DNA of 64,000 nucleotides from Dickeya poaceiphila (GTDB taxonomy: Bacteria > Pseudomonadota > Gammaproteobacteria > Enterobacterales > Enterobacteriaceae). The first letter of the stretch is position 1, and every line of letters starts with the position of its first letter. Location: positions 1,116,001-1,180,000 of the forward strand of contig NZ_CP042220.2 in NCBI RefSeq assembly GCF_007858975.2, in the 5' to 3' direction. The notes beneath the pieces were generated by a model, which worked only from the letters and a program-made list of their open reading frames with translations, was not told the DNA's origin and did not search any database. Below, piece after piece: positions 10,569 to 19,868 of the stretch. The position numbers were made by a program, and so were the translations under genes.

Positions 10569-11639
10569 TTACTCTGCTAACCGTTGTTGTGCCCATGCCA
10601 GCCCGGAATGATAGACTTCCGGCAGCAACGGCGTCAGTGCCTGCAACGTCTGATGCAAACGTGCGGTATCCGGATGTGTGAGATTCAGGTGTCCCACCTT
10701 GCGTCCCGGACGCACCTCTTTCTCATACCAATGCAGATGCACCAGCGGCAGCGTCAGCCAGTCGATGTTCACATCCGTGCCGATCAGGTTGACCATCACT
10801 GCAGGGCTGGCGACCACCGGAGGCGGCAGCGGTAGATCGAGGATCGCACGCAGATGTAGTTCGAACTGGCTGATGGACGCGCCGTTTTGCGTCCAGTGGC
10901 CGCTGTTGTGTACGCGCGGCGCCAGTTCGTTGATGAGCAGGCGATCACCCACCACAAAGCACTCCATGGCCATGACGCCCACGTAACCCAGGCGATGCAT
11001 GATTGACGACAGCATTTGCTCCGCCTGCTGTTGTAGTTGTGCTTGCGGTTGCGGCAGCGCCACACTGGTTCGCAGGATGCCATCTTCATGCAGGTTGTGA
11101 GTCAGCGGATAGAATACGCAGTCACCCTGTGTGCTGCGTGCGCCAACCAGCGACACTTCGCCGGAAAAAGCGATGCCCTGTTCGACAATGCAGTCACCGT
11201 AACACTCAGCCGGCAGGCTGTGCTCTTCGCCTGGGCGGATACGCCACTGGCCACGACCATCGTAACCGCCGACGCGGCGTTTAACGATTGCCAGCTCGCC
11301 CAGTGAGGCGAATACTTCAGTCCATTGTTGTGCCGAGGCCAGCAACTGCCAGGGCGCGGTAGCCAGACCCAGTTCATCCAGCAGCTGCTTTTGAGTGTAG
11401 CGATCAGCCAGACGTGGAAAGATATCACGGTTGACGAAGGCAGAATGCTGCGCCAACTGGCGGGTCAACGCCGTTTCCGGCCAGCGTTCGATTTCCGCTG
11501 TGATGACGCTGTGCTGCACCGGAACCGATTCCGGCTCCGCATCCAGCCCAACCGGATAAACAGCGATGCCGAGCGGTTCGCCGGCCTGACGCAGCATACG
11601 GCCTAATTGACCGTTACCCAGTACGCAAACCGGTTTCAT
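10569..11639 (-). CDS. purK: 5-(carboxyamino)imidazole ribonucleotide synthase
   Basis: ATP-dependent carboxylation of AIR to N5-CAIR in purine synthesis; ATP-grasp fold, 356 residues (E. coli 355). The N-terminal [20 protein letters not shown] is characteristic. Later features include [14 protein letters not shown] of the ATP-grasp loop and [13 protein letters not shown]. Its start overlaps the end of purE by 4 bp, so purEK is co-translated, as in other enterobacteria. Likely under PurR through the box at 12304. Confidence 0.97.
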   Translation of the reverse strand: MKPVCVLGNGQLGRMLRQAGEPLGIAVYPVGLDAEPESVPVQHSVITAEIERWPETALTRQLAQHSAFVNRDIFPRLADRYTQKQLLDELGLATAPWQLLASAQQWTEVFASLGELAIVKRRVGGYDGRGQWRIRPGEEHSLPAECYGDCIVEQGIAFSGEVSLVGARSTQGDCVFYPLTHNLHEDGILRTSVALPQPQAQLQQQAEQMLSSIMHRLGYVGVMAMECFVVGDRLLINELAPRVHNSGHWTQNGASISQFELHLRAILDLPLPPPVVASPAVMVNLIGTDVNIDWLTLPLVHLHWYEKEVRPGRKVGHLNLTHPDTARLHQTLQALTPLLPEVYHSGLAWAQQRLAE

Positions 11640-12145
11640 GACTGTTCCCTCGGGTCCGGATTATTCAGCACGTCGTCGGTCTGTGCCTGACGCCAGGCCG
11701 CCAGACGCGAAGCCAGATCACTATCGTGGCGCGCCAGAATCTGTGCGGCCAGCAGAGCGGCGTTAGCGGCGCCCGCTTTGCCGATGGCTAAGGTGCCGAC
11801 GGGAATGCCGCGTGGCATCTGCACGATAGAATAAAGGCTGTCAACGCCGCTTAACGCCGCGCTCTGCACCGGAACGCCCAGCACTGGCACCAGCGTTTTG
11901 GCCGCCAGCATACCCGGCAGGTGAGCGGCGCCGCCCGCACCGGCGATAATGACGTCAAAGCCATTCTGGTCCGCCTGTTCGGCGAAGCTGAACAGTTTGT
12001 CCGGCGTGCGGTGCGCGGAAACCACTTCAACGTGATAAGGCAGATTCAGTGTAGTGAGGATCTCTGCAGCAAACTGCATGGTGGCCCAGTCACTCTTTGA
12101 ACCCATGACAATAGCGATTTTCGCCGGGGCAGCGTTGGATGACAT
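11636..12145 (-). CDS. purE: N5-carboxyaminoimidazole ribonucleotide mutase
   Basis: Converts N5-CAIR to CAIR, the step after PurK. From the ATG at 12145 it has 169 residues, the same length as E. coli PurE. The motifs [22 protein letters not shown] and [12 protein letters not shown] are diagnostic. The open frame extends to 12202, but the extra residues are not conserved and AGGAG stands upstream of the 12145 start. First gene of purEK. Confidence 0.97.
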   Translation of the reverse strand: MSSNAAPAKIAIVMGSKSDWATMQFAAEILTTLNLPYHVEVVSAHRTPDKLFSFAEQADQNGFDVIIAGAGGAAHLPGMLAAKTLVPVLGVPVQSAALSGVDSLYSIVQMPRGIPVGTLAIGKAGAANAALLAAQILARHDSDLASRLAAWRQAQTDDVLNNPDPREQS

Positions 12146-12303
12146 GCCTGTAATGCTCCTGTGGTTTGCATGACGGTGGTGATTCATGTCGATGACGGGC
12201 AATGACGTAATGGTTCATGGTGCGGTCATTGCTCGGTGCAACGGCGACCTGAAGCCAGAGCCACAGGCCGCGAGGGCGTAGAGCATACCATGAGCCAGAA
12301 GGG

Positions 12304-12319
12304 AGGAAAACGGTTGCGT
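12304..12319 (-). promoter_or_regulatory. Candidate PurR operator upstream of purEK
   Basis: AGGAAAACGGTTGCGT matches 13 of 16 positions of the PurR consensus (ACGCAAACGTTTGCGT), including the central AAACG and TTGCGT. It lies about 160 bp upstream of the purE start. PurR control of purEK is established in E. coli; here it rests on the motif. Confidence 0.6.
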
Positions 12320-12366
12320 GGCGATGAAATGGGCCACTGATGAGGAAAATCAGTGTAAAGACAGCG

Positions 12367-13089
12367 TTACAATGGAAATGAAATCAGGCGGATATCACCC
12401 GCAGTCACTGCCAGCATAGACCCTTCCTGATGCCAGGCGCCCAGCACTGCACGTTCGGCGCATACACCAGCTTCGTCAATCGCGTGAATCGCCGGGCGGT
12501 GAGTGTGGCCGTGGATCATCAGTGTGGCCTGATGGTGGTGCAGACGCGCAATCACTTCATCCGCGTTGACATCCATAATAGCCATGGATTTGTGCTGGTT
12601 GGCCTGCTGGCTGGCGGCACGCATACGGGCGGCAATGCGCAGACGAAAAGACAACGGCAACCACAGGAAAAGCCGCTGGATGAACGGGTTATGCACTTTG
12701 CGACGAAAGTGTTGATAGGCGTGATCGTCGGTGCACAGGGTATCGCCGTGCAACAGCAGTGTGCGGCGACCGTACAGGTCAAGCACCGTTTCTGTGGCGA
12801 GCAATTGCAGACCGCTCTGGTGGGCGAAACGCCTACCGAGTAGAAAATCGCGGTTGCCGTGGGCGAAATAGCAAGGCACGCCGCTATCGGCCAGTGTCTT
12901 GAGCGCCGTTGCGACGGCTGCGTGCAGCGGGGCCGGGTCGTCGTCGCCAATCCAGGCGTCGAACAGATCGCCGAGAATGTAGAGCGCGTCGGCGCCGGGC
13001 GCATCTTCATGCAGAAAACGCAGAAAACCGGCGGTGATCGCCGGTTCCTGTTCGCTCAGATGCAGATCGCTAATAAACAGCGTGGTCAT
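12367..13089 (-). CDS. lpxH: UDP-2,3-diacylglucosamine diphosphatase
   Basis: Hydrolyses UDP-2,3-diacylglucosamine to lipid X in lipid A synthesis; 240 residues, the E. coli length. The calcineurin-type metal ligands stand in the usual order: ISDLHLSE (residues 6-13), [27 protein letters not shown] and [10 protein letters not shown]. The gap to ppiB upstream is only 10 bp, so the two are probably one transcript, in the conserved ppiB-lpxH-purEK order. Confidence 0.97.
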   Translation of the reverse strand: MTTLFISDLHLSEQEPAITAGFLRFLHEDAPGADALYILGDLFDAWIGDDDPAPLHAAVATALKTLADSGVPCYFAHGNRDFLLGRRFAHQSGLQLLATETVLDLYGRRTLLLHGDTLCTDDHAYQHFRRKVHNPFIQRLFLWLPLSFRLRIAARMRAASQQANQHKSMAIMDVNADEVIARLHHHQATLMIHGHTHRPAIHAIDEAGVCAERAVLGAWHQEGSMLAVTAGDIRLISFPL

Positions 13090-13099
13090 GCCGAAGGCG

Positions 13100-13594
13100 T
13101 TACTCGCTAACGGTTACGCTGGTGACGATCACGTCTTCTTTCGGTACATCCTGATGCATACCGCTGCGACCGGTGGACACCGCCTTAATCTTATCGACCA
13201 CGTCCATGCCTTCCACTACTTCGGCGAATACACAGTAACCCCAGCCGTTCACGGTTTCAGATTTGAAATTCAGGAAATCGTTATCCACCACGTTGATGAA
13301 GAACTGGGCGGTGGCTGAATGCGGGTCATTGGTACGCGCCATCGCCAGTGTGCCACGGTTGTTGGCCAGGCCATTGTTCGCTTCGTTTTTGATCGGCGCA
13401 TGGGTGTCTTTCTGGCTCATTCCGGGTTCAAAACCACCGCCCTGGATCATGAAACCATTGATTACACGGTGAAAAATCGTGTTATTGTAAAAACCGCTGC
13501 GGCAGTAGTTCAGGAAATTTTCCACGGTAACCGGGGCTTTTTCCGCAAAGGTATTGATGACGATGTCGCCGTGGTTAGTATGAAACGTAATCAT
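13100..13594 (-). CDS. ppiB: Peptidyl-prolyl cis-trans isomerase B (cyclophilin)
   Basis: Cytoplasmic cyclophilin, 164 residues like E. coli PpiB. The active-site motifs [15 protein letters not shown] and [13 protein letters not shown] are intact; there is no signal peptide, which separates it from periplasmic PpiA. Heads the ppiB-lpxH pair and is divergent from the DoxX-family gene. Confidence 0.97.
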   Translation of the reverse strand: MITFHTNHGDIVINTFAEKAPVTVENFLNYCRSGFYNNTIFHRVINGFMIQGGGFEPGMSQKDTHAPIKNEANNGLANNRGTLAMARTNDPHSATAQFFINVVDNDFLNFKSETVNGWGYCVFAEVVEGMDVVDKIKAVSTGRSGMHQDVPKEDVIVTSVTVSE

Positions 13595-13932
13595 AGAGAA
13601 ACCTTACTTAGCCATAGTACACAGAATGATGAGAGAGATTCACCGAGGCGCCAAGCCGCCAAGAGCGCTCTTATAACATAAGTGAATGGCTGAGTCAGCA
13701 CAGGGTGAAGCTGGTAACAAAATGAGGAAAAGTTTACGGAGTTAAATTCAAATAAATTCATTAAGATTATAATATTAATTGAGTTTATTTGAAAAATATT
13801 TTTATTGCGCTAAATCAATAACAGCTATTATTTAGGTATGTTTTTATACTTTATAAACATATTCTTGTTGTAGTTGATAGTCACTCTCGTTAACACGTTT
13901 CTCATTCAATAATTCATACAGGTAGGTAAACT
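13595..13932. other. Divergent promoter region between ppiB and the DoxX-family gene
   Basis: 338 bp, very AT-rich from 13740 to 13910, with no open frame of note. It must hold the promoters of both flanking genes; I could not assign specific boxes. AGGTAGG at about 13921 is the ribosome site of the gene to the right. Confidence 0.6.
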
Positions 13933-14355
13933 ATGTTGGATCGGATTAATCAGCTTTTAGACAACCCGGATTGTGGCAAGCTGGTTTTGCGACTGTCATT
14001 CAGTATTTTGGTTCTGTTTCATGGCGTTCATAAGCTGATTGCCGGTGTTGGCCCTATTCAGGGAATGCTGGCGGCGCATGGTTTGCCGGGTTTTATCGCC
14101 TACGGCGTGTTTATTGGTGAGGTGATTGCACCTATCATGATGATTCTGGGCATCCTTACGCGTCCTGCCGCGCTGGCTTTTGCCTTTACCATGATCGTGG
14201 CGTTCTTGCTGGCGCATCCGGAAGCGATTTTCACCCTTGATAAAACCGGGGCATGGGGGATTGAGAACGTTGCAGTTTACTTCTTTGCCGGTATCACCAT
14301 TGCGCTGCTGGGCAGCGGCAAATACTCCGTAATGAGCAATCCTCGCTTGCGCTAA
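13933..14355 (+). CDS. DoxX-family inner-membrane protein
   Basis: 140 residues with four predicted membrane helices (about 18-38, 51-72, 76-96, 108-128) and the family features LRLSFSILVLFHGVHKL and GVFIGEVIAPIMMILG. DoxX-like proteins are small quinone- or redox-linked membrane proteins, but their activity is mostly undefined. It has a good ribosome site (AGGTAGG, spacing about 6) and its own terminator, so it is probably monocistronic. Confidence 0.85.
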   Translation: MLDRINQLLDNPDCGKLVLRLSFSILVLFHGVHKLIAGVGPIQGMLAAHGLPGFIAYGVFIGEVIAPIMMILGILTRPAALAFAFTMIVAFLLAHPEAIFTLDKTGAWGIENVAVYFFAGITIALLGSGKYSVMSNPRLR

Positions 14356-14392
14356 GCGTGCAATAGTGAAATTCGTCTGCACTGGCAGCGAG

Positions 14393-14420
14393 ACAAACCC
14401 GGCAATATCGCCGGGTTTGT
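14393..14420 (+). terminator. Terminator of the DoxX-family gene
   Basis: ACAAACCCGGC (14393-14403), loop AATATC, GCCGGGTTTGT (14410-14420), then GCGTTTT. An 11-bp perfect stem 38 bp after the stop. Confidence 0.75.
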
Positions 14421-14517
14421 GCGTTTTAGGACGGTAAGAGCGTGAAACAACAGGGATGGCTAATATTCGGTACACCCGCTTGCAATAGCTCAGGGTTCAG
14501 GTTTCAATACGCAGCTA

Positions 14518-14664
14518 AGAGCCTATCCCAATTAGGCTATTTTACTTGCCATTTTGGCCCTGGGCAGTGCTCGAAATCCTCACGTACTCCGTGTACGCTC
14601 CGGTTTCTCCGCGCTGTCCGTGTCCAAACTGGCTGCGCCAATGACGCCTATTGGGATAGGTTCT
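14518..14664. repeat. MITE-like palindromic repeat upstream of cysS
   Basis: About 147 bp bounded by near-perfect inverted ends: GAGCCTATCCCAATTAGGC on the left, and GCCTATTGGGATAGGTTC on the right. Internal segments are also complementary (around GTAC-TCCGT-GTAC, and TTTTGG near 14553 with CCAAA near 14624), so the whole unit can fold. Open frames crossing it are artefacts of the repeat. It ends 87 bp before cysS and may influence its leader. It looks like a non-autonomous dispersed element; copy number cannot be judged here. Confidence 0.65.
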
Positions 14665-14751
14665 ACGTCCAAAAACCGGATAAAAACCGACTTTATTACG
14701 CGTAACGCAGATAACGATGCACATCTCCTGCGAACACCATGGAATGCCCTG

Positions 14752-16137
14752 ATGCTAAAGATCTTTAATACCCTGAGTCGTCAAAAAGAGGAATTCAAAC
14801 CCATCCACGCTGGCAAGGTTGGCATGTATGTGTGCGGGATAACCGTTTACGACCTGTGTCATATCGGTCATGGGCGTACTTTCGTGGCATTTGACGTGGT
14901 GGCGCGTTACCTGCGTTATCTAGGATATGACGTCAAATATGTGCGTAATATCACCGACATTGACGACAAAATCATCCGACGTGCGACCGAGAACGGCGAA
15001 ACCATCGAGCAACTCACTAATCGTATGATTGGCGAGATGCATACCGATTTTCGCGCGCTGAATATTCTCTCCCCGGATGAAGAGCCTCGTGCTACGCATT
15101 ACATCGCAGAAATCATTGAACTGGTTGAAAAATTAATAGCCCGTCGTCACGCTTACGTGGCGGATAACGGCGACGTGATGTTTTCGGTGGATACCGCACC
15201 GGGTTATGGCGTGCTGTCACGTCAGGATCTGGAGCAACTGAAGGCTGGGGCGCGAGTGGAAATCACCGAAGTGAAACGCAACCCGATGGATTTTGTGCTG
15301 TGGAAAATGTCCAAGGCGGGTGAGCCGAGCTGGCCGTCGCCGTGGGGCAATGGCCGTCCCGGCTGGCACATTGAATGCTCGGCGATGAACTGCAAACAAC
15401 TGGGTGAACATTTTGATATTCACGGCGGCGGTTCTGACCTGATGTTCCCGCACCACGAAAACGAGATTGCTCAGTCTACCTGCGCGCACGGTGGTGATTA
15501 TGTGAATTACTGGATGCACTCCGGCATGGTCATGGTGGACCGGGAGAAGATGTCCAAGTCACTGAATAACTTCTTTACCGTGCGCGATGTGTTAACGCAC
15601 TACGATGCCGAAACCATTCGTTATTTCCTGATTTCTGGTCATTACCGTAGCCAACTGAACTATACGGAAGAGAACCTCAGGCAGGCGCGCGCGTCTCTGG
15701 AGCGTTTGTACACCGCGTTGCGCGGCACTGATGCCTCTGCGCCGGCATCGGGTGGCGAGGCGTTTGAGCACCGTTTCCGCGACGCGATGGATGACGACTT
15801 TAATACGCCGGAAGCCTATTCGGTGCTGTTCGACATGGCCCGTGAGGTCAACCGCCTGAAAGCGGACGATGCCGCGGCAGCCAATGGTCTGGCGGCGGCG
15901 TTGCGTCAACTGGCTGGTGTACTGGGTTTGCTGGCACAGGAGCCGGAATTATTCTTGCAAAGCGGCGCGCAGGCTGATGACAGTGAAGTGCAGGAGATTG
16001 AAGCGCTGATTAAACAGCGTAACGATGCTCGTCAGTCTAAAGACTGGGCGCTGGCGGATGCGGCGCGCAACCGATTGACGGAAATGGGTATCGTGTTGGA
16101 AGACGGCTCACAGGGCACCATCTGGCGTCGTAAGTAA
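14752..16137 (+). CDS. cysS: Cysteinyl-tRNA synthetase
   Basis: Charges tRNA-Cys. From the ATG at 14752 it has 461 residues, identical in length to E. coli CysRS, and begins [15 protein letters not shown]. Class I signatures are HIGHGRTF (about 41-48) and KMSKS (about 266-270). The zinc-site residues include [19 protein letters not shown] and HHENEIAQS. The open frame runs back to 14554 through the repeat, but those residues are not part of the enzyme. Confidence 0.97.
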   Translation: MLKIFNTLSRQKEEFKPIHAGKVGMYVCGITVYDLCHIGHGRTFVAFDVVARYLRYLGYDVKYVRNITDIDDKIIRRATENGETIEQLTNRMIGEMHTDFRALNILSPDEEPRATHYIAEIIELVEKLIARRHAYVADNGDVMFSVDTAPGYGVLSRQDLEQLKAGARVEITEVKRNPMDFVLWKMSKAGEPSWPSPWGNGRPGWHIECSAMNCKQLGEHFDIHGGGSDLMFPHHENEIAQSTCAHGGDYVNYWMHSGMVMVDREKMSKSLNNFFTVRDVLTHYDAETIRYFLISGHYRSQLNYTEENLRQARASLERLYTALRGTDASAPASGGEAFEHRFRDAMDDDFNTPEAYSVLFDMAREVNRLKADDAAAANGLAAALRQLAGVLGLLAQEPELFLQSGAQADDSEVQEIEALIKQRNDARQSKDWALADAARNRLTEMGIVLEDGSQGTIWRRK

Positions 16138-16160
16138 TCGCCGTTCAGCACCCTTCCAAT

Positions 16161-16189
16161 AGTAAAGGCCCGAAAACCGGGCCTTTACT
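16161..16189 (+). terminator. Terminator between cysS and ybcJ
   Basis: AGTAAAGGCCCG (16161-16172), loop AAAAC, CGGGCCTTTACT (16178-16189), followed by GTTTC. A 12-bp perfect stem between convergent genes. The T-tract is short on both sides, so efficiency is uncertain. Confidence 0.65.
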
Positions 16190-16215
16190 GTTTCAGGTGC
16201 TAATGAAAACCGGCG

Positions 16216-16428
16216 TTATGCCTGCACGGTAACCGACTCGCCGCCGAAGCGCACTACCTGACCGGCAACGATTTTGCAGCGCTTGCGAGTTTCGGTATGG
16301 CCGTCAACGGTCACCTCACCGGCGGCAATCACTTGTTTGGCAGAGGCGCCGCTTTCACTCCAGCCTTGCAGTTTCAGTAAATCGCACAGTTCCACGTGCG
16401 GGTGTTTATCCAGATGGAATACGTTCAT
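16216..16428 (-). CDS. ybcJ: YbcJ-family S4-domain RNA-binding protein
   Basis: 70 residues from the ATG at 16428, the same size as E. coli YbcJ. The S4-like RNA-binding fold is seen in HVELCDLLKLQGWSESGA and TVDGHTETRKRCKI. Its function is not well defined; the fold suggests rRNA or ribosome-linked binding. It starts 6 bp after the folD stop on the same strand, so it is probably co-transcribed with folD, the usual enterobacterial pairing. The longer frame to 16470 overlaps folD and is not used. Confidence 0.92.
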   Translation of the reverse strand: MNVFHLDKHPHVELCDLLKLQGWSESGASAKQVIAAGEVTVDGHTETRKRCKIVAGQVVRFGGESVTVQA

Positions 16429-16433
16429 GGGAA

Positions 16434-17303
16434 TTATGCCTGTGCTGGGGTGTCGTGGTATTCCTCGCAAGCCTGCAAGGTATTCTGAATCAGTGTTGCG
16501 ACAGTCATCGGGCCTACGCCGCCCGGCACCGGCGTGATATAGGCGGCGCGTTCTGCGGCTTCGTCAAATTTCACATCACCGACGACTTTGCCGTTTTCCA
16601 GCCGATTAATACCGACATCGATCACGATAGCGCCCGGTTTGATCCACTCGCCCGGAATAAAGCCCGGTTTGCCGACCGCGACCACCAGCAGGTCGGCGTG
16701 TTCGACATGGTGACGCAGATCCTTGGTGAAGCGGTGGGTAACGGTGGTGGTGCATCCCGCCAGCAACAGCTCCATGCTCATCGGGCGGCCAACGATATTC
16801 GATGCGCCGACCACCACTGCGTTCAGGCCGAACATGTTGACGTCATAGCGTTCCAGCAGTGTGACGATGCCGCGCGGGGTGCAAGGGCGCAGCAACGGCG
16901 CACGCTGGCATAGGCGACCAACGTTATACGGGTGGAAACCGTCTACGTCTTTGTCTGGTGCGATGCGTTCAATGACCTTGGTATTGTCGATTCCCGCTGG
17001 CAACGGCAACTGCACCAAAATGCCATCAATAGCGGCATCGGCATTTAACGCGTCGATCAGCGACAGCAGTTCTGGCTCGGTGGTGGTGGCTGGCAGGTCA
17101 TAAGAGCGTGAAACGAAACCGACTTCTTCACACACCTTGCGCTTGCTGGCGACATAAATCTGTGAGGCCGGGTTATCGCCCACCAACACCACGGCTAACC
17201 CTGGCGCACGTTTGCCTGCAGCCAGGCGCTGTTTCACGTGCACGGCGACTTCATCCTTCACCTGCTGCGCAATCGTTTTACCATCAATAATTTTTGCAAC
17301 CAT
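16434..17303 (-). CDS. folD: Bifunctional methylene-THF dehydrogenase / methenyl-THF cyclohydrolase
   Basis: Interconverts methylene-, methenyl- and 10-formyl-tetrahydrofolate with NADP. 289 residues from the ATG at 17303 (E. coli 288), beginning [14 protein letters not shown]. The catalytic Lys lies in [11 protein letters not shown], the substrate loop is GILVQLPLP, and the NADP-binding segment is [13 protein letters not shown], with [14 protein letters not shown] near the end. Upstream in-frame ATGs (to 17327) lack family resemblance. Confidence 0.97.
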   Translation of the reverse strand: MVAKIIDGKTIAQQVKDEVAVHVKQRLAAGKRAPGLAVVLVGDNPASQIYVASKRKVCEEVGFVSRSYDLPATTTEPELLSLIDALNADAAIDGILVQLPLPAGIDNTKVIERIAPDKDVDGFHPYNVGRLCQRAPLLRPCTPRGIVTLLERYDVNMFGLNAVVVGASNIVGRPMSMELLLAGCTTTVTHRFTKDLRHHVEHADLLVVAVGKPGFIPGEWIKPGAIVIDVGINRLENGKVVGDVKFDEAAERAAYITPVPGGVGPMTVATLIQNTLQACEEYHDTPAQA

Positions 17304-17468
17304 GTACAGAAAATCCATCATTTTCAATGCGGGGAGATTGCGCCTATTTTGGCAGAAGCCGCGCAGGCTGTCAGGCGTTGTATGGTTATTAATTGTGATA
17401 TCTGATTTATCAGTAACGTTATAGTTTCAACAATAGAATCGTTTGACCGTTTACTGGCTCAAGGTGCT

Positions 17469-17627
17469 GAACTGATGGAGCAGGTCACCCGGCAGAATGC
17501 GGCGTTGGTGTCAGAGGCGGCCACTGCCAGCTAATTGCTCGACAGGCAGGCCGGCGACATGAAAGAAACGGTTGATCGCTTTGTCGTTGCTGATAACAAC
17601 GATGTTCGGATTGGCCTGCCTCGCTGA
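17469..17627 (+). pseudogene. Remnant of a methyl-accepting chemotaxis protein (C-terminal end)
   Basis: The forward frame from 17469 reads ELMEQVTRQNAALVSEAA, a TAA stop, then LLDRQAGDMKETVDRFVV, ending at 17627. That is the signature of the last signalling helix of bacterial chemoreceptors, which usually reads QQNAALVEEAAAAA...LEEQA. The in-frame stop after about 21 codons and the absence of any upstream receptor mark it as a decayed fragment of 53 codons. The recognisable frame begins about 165 bp beyond the folD start and it ends 11 bp before hutG. Confidence 0.6.
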
Positions 17628-17638
17628 GAAACCGGCAG

Positions 17639-18439
17639 TCAGCGGTGATATAGCCTGGCTGCCGTGTCCATAAAGGCGCGTACGATGTGCTCCAGCATCC
17701 GTTGCAGCTCCCGCGCTTTGTCCGGTTGCCAGGCAAAAGGCGCCTGTTCACTCATGTAGTTACATTGTGCCAGTTCCAGTTGCATGGCGTGCTGATGTTG
17801 CTCCGGCTGTCCGTAAGCGCGGGTGATGTAACCACCACGGAAGCGGCCATTGATTATCCAGCTCCAGCGCTGTTGTGACTGGCATGTCTCCAGCAACGCC
17901 GATTCAATAGATGGCGCACAGCTAAGTCCGCCGTTGGTGCCGAGGTTCAGATCCGGCAGTCGTCCGTCAAACAGGCGTGGAATCTGAGAAGCGATGGAAT
18001 GCGCGTCGAACAGCAATGCGTAGCCGTGGCGTTGTTTGATGCGCGCCAGTTGTTGCTGGATTTGCTGGTGATAAGGCTGCCAGATATCGCGCAGATAACC
18101 GTCGCGTACCGCTTTCGGCGGCGCGTCGCCGGGGATAAACGCTGGCGTACCGTCAAACAGGACGTCTGGAAACAGGCCGGTGGTGGCGGTGGTATACAGC
18201 GGTTGGTCATCCGCCGGGCGATTCAGGTCGATAACAAAACGCGAGTAGTTAGCCGCCAGCACGCTGGCACCCAGTCCGTGGGCAAATTCGTACAGTTGTG
18301 GGATATGCCAGTCGGTGTCCGGCAGTGGACGGGCTGCGGGGCTGAGCCGGTCAGCCACTTCCGGCGTCAGGTCGGTGCCGGCGTGGGGGATGCTGAGCAG
18401 CAGCGGGCTGTCGCCCTCAATAAGTGTAAATGGCGTCAT
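17639..18439 (-). CDS. hutG: N-formylglutamate deformylase
   Basis: Last step of the five-step histidine route: hydrolyses N-formyl-L-glutamate to glutamate and formate. 266 residues of the N-formylglutamate amidohydrolase fold, with the zinc-site-like motifs [20 protein letters not shown] and LLFDAHSI. It is not the arginase-like formiminoglutamase that Klebsiella and Salmonella call HutG. Overlaps the hutI stop by 4 bp, so hutI-hutG are coupled. Confidence 0.93.
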   Translation of the reverse strand: MTPFTLIEGDSPLLLSIPHAGTDLTPEVADRLSPAARPLPDTDWHIPQLYEFAHGLGASVLAANYSRFVIDLNRPADDQPLYTTATTGLFPDVLFDGTPAFIPGDAPPKAVRDGYLRDIWQPYHQQIQQQLARIKQRHGYALLFDAHSIASQIPRLFDGRLPDLNLGTNGGLSCAPSIESALLETCQSQQRWSWIINGRFRGGYITRAYGQPEQHQHAMQLELAQCNYMSEQAPFAWQPDKARELQRMLEHIVRAFMDTAARLYHR

Positions 18440-19650
18440 GAGCGTCGTTCTCCGCGAAAAATTGTTGTACAGGGCAGTTGACCGCCCAGCCAGTAAACCA
18501 GTTCTGCCGGGCGTGCCAGCGGCCAGTGCACGAAATCCGCCACCTTACCGGTTTCCAGCGAGCCATGGCTCTGTTCCAGCCCCAGCGCACGGGCGGCGTG
18601 CAGCGTTACTCCGGCCAGCGCTTCTTCCGGCGTGAGCCTAAACAGGGTGCAGGCCATGTTGAGCATCAGCCGTAGCGACAGCGCAGGCGACGTGCCGGGA
18701 TTGCAGTCGCTGGCGATAGCCATCGGTACGCCGTAGCGGCGAAACCGTTCGACCGGCGGGCATTGTGTTTCCCGCAGCAGGTAATAGGCGCCGGGCAATA
18801 GCACCGCTACGGTGCCTGCTGCGGCCATCGCCGCCACGTCCTGCTCGGTAGCGTATTCCAGATGATCGGCGGACAGCGCCTGAAAGCGGGCCGCCAGCGC
18901 GCTGCCGTTTAGCGATGAGAGTTGTTCGGCATGGAGTTTGACCGGCAACTGATGTGCTTGCGCGGCCTGAAACAACCGTTCTACCTGTGCCGGGCTGAAC
19001 GCCAGATGCTCACAGAAGGCATCAACGGCATCGGCCAGCCCTTCGTTGACCACCGCTGGCAGCAGTTCGCGGCAGACCAGATCGATCCACGCCTCCGGTT
19101 GCTGCCTGAATTCCGGCGGAATGGCGTGGGCGGCCAGACAGGTGGAAACAACCTGCACCGGCTGTTGTCGCCCCAATTCACGGATCACCCGCAGCATTTT
19201 CAGCTCGCTGTCCATGTCCAGCCCATAGCCGGATTTGATCTCAAGCGTGGTCACCCCTTCAGCCAGCAGTGGCCTTAAGCGGATGAGCGCCGAAGTGAGC
19301 AGGCTGTCGTGGCTCGCCTCGCGGGTGGCGTTGACGGTGGCAAGAATGCCGCCGCCGGCTGCGGCGATATCGGCATAACTGACGCCATTAAGGCGTTGCT
19401 CGAATTCAGCGCTGCGATCACCGCCAAATACCAGATGGGTATGGCAGTCGATCAAACCGGGTGTAATGATGCCGCCACCGAAATCGGTGACCTGTGACGG
19501 CGCGAAGTCGGGCAAGGTGTGCCGTGCGCCCAGCCAGACGATGCGCCCGGCGGTGACGGCCAGCGCCCCATCCTCAATCACCTGATAGTGACCACCGCGT
19601 AGGGTGACCAGATCAGCACCCAGCCACAGGCTGTCGCACGGTATCGTCAT
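18436..19650 (-). CDS. hutI: Imidazolonepropionase
   Basis: Opens the imidazolone ring to N-formimino-L-glutamate. 404 residues from the ATG at 19650, which has AAGGGAA at good spacing; the open frame to 19707 would run through the HutC operator. The amidohydrolase metal motif [12 protein letters not shown] is present, followed by [15 protein letters not shown] and [10 protein letters not shown]. First gene of hutIG, probably repressed through the HutC site 25 bp upstream of its start. Confidence 0.95.
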   Translation of the reverse strand: MTIPCDSLWLGADLVTLRGGHYQVIEDGALAVTAGRIVWLGARHTLPDFAPSQVTDFGGGIITPGLIDCHTHLVFGGDRSAEFEQRLNGVSYADIAAAGGGILATVNATREASHDSLLTSALIRLRPLLAEGVTTLEIKSGYGLDMDSELKMLRVIRELGRQQPVQVVSTCLAAHAIPPEFRQQPEAWIDLVCRELLPAVVNEGLADAVDAFCEHLAFSPAQVERLFQAAQAHQLPVKLHAEQLSSLNGSALAARFQALSADHLEYATEQDVAAMAAAGTVAVLLPGAYYLLRETQCPPVERFRRYGVPMAIASDCNPGTSPALSLRLMLNMACTLFRLTPEEALAGVTLHAARALGLEQSHGSLETGKVADFVHWPLARPAELVYWLGGQLPCTTIFRGERRS

Positions 19651-19674
19651 CGTGTATTCCCTTGCTGTTATAGT

Positions 19675-19688
19675 CTTGTATAGACAAG
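19675..19688. promoter_or_regulatory. HutC operator upstream of hutI
   Basis: CTTGTATAGACAAG, a near-perfect 14-bp palindrome 25 bp before the hutI start. The identical 14-mer occurs at 33320 upstream of hutH. It fits the short palindromic operators of GntR/HutC repressors. Confidence 0.7.
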
Positions 19689-19813
19689 TTATACGCCACC
19701 ACAGCATTTCAGCAAGCTGTGACGGAATAGGAATTTCTTATTCACTTTCTCCGTCACAGTAGCGGCTGCGTTGCGGAATAAAAAAGCCTTATGTCCTGCG
19801 TTGCTGACTTTGG

Positions 19814-19833
19814 TGTATAGATATGTCTATACA
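19814..19833. promoter_or_regulatory. HutC operator upstream of hutF
   Basis: TGTATAGA-TATG-TCTATACA is an exact 8+8 inverted repeat and contains the core TGTCTATACA (19824-19833), the reverse complement of the core at the other hut sites. It lies 36 bp before the hutF start. Confidence 0.65.
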
Positions 19834-19868
19834 ATATTATTGATGACAATCACCGACAGGATCTTGCT

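Noticed and set aside
14442..14705. 87-codon frame before cysS
   Set aside because: It lies mostly inside the palindromic repeat and ends in its flank, so it is an artefact of repeat sequence.
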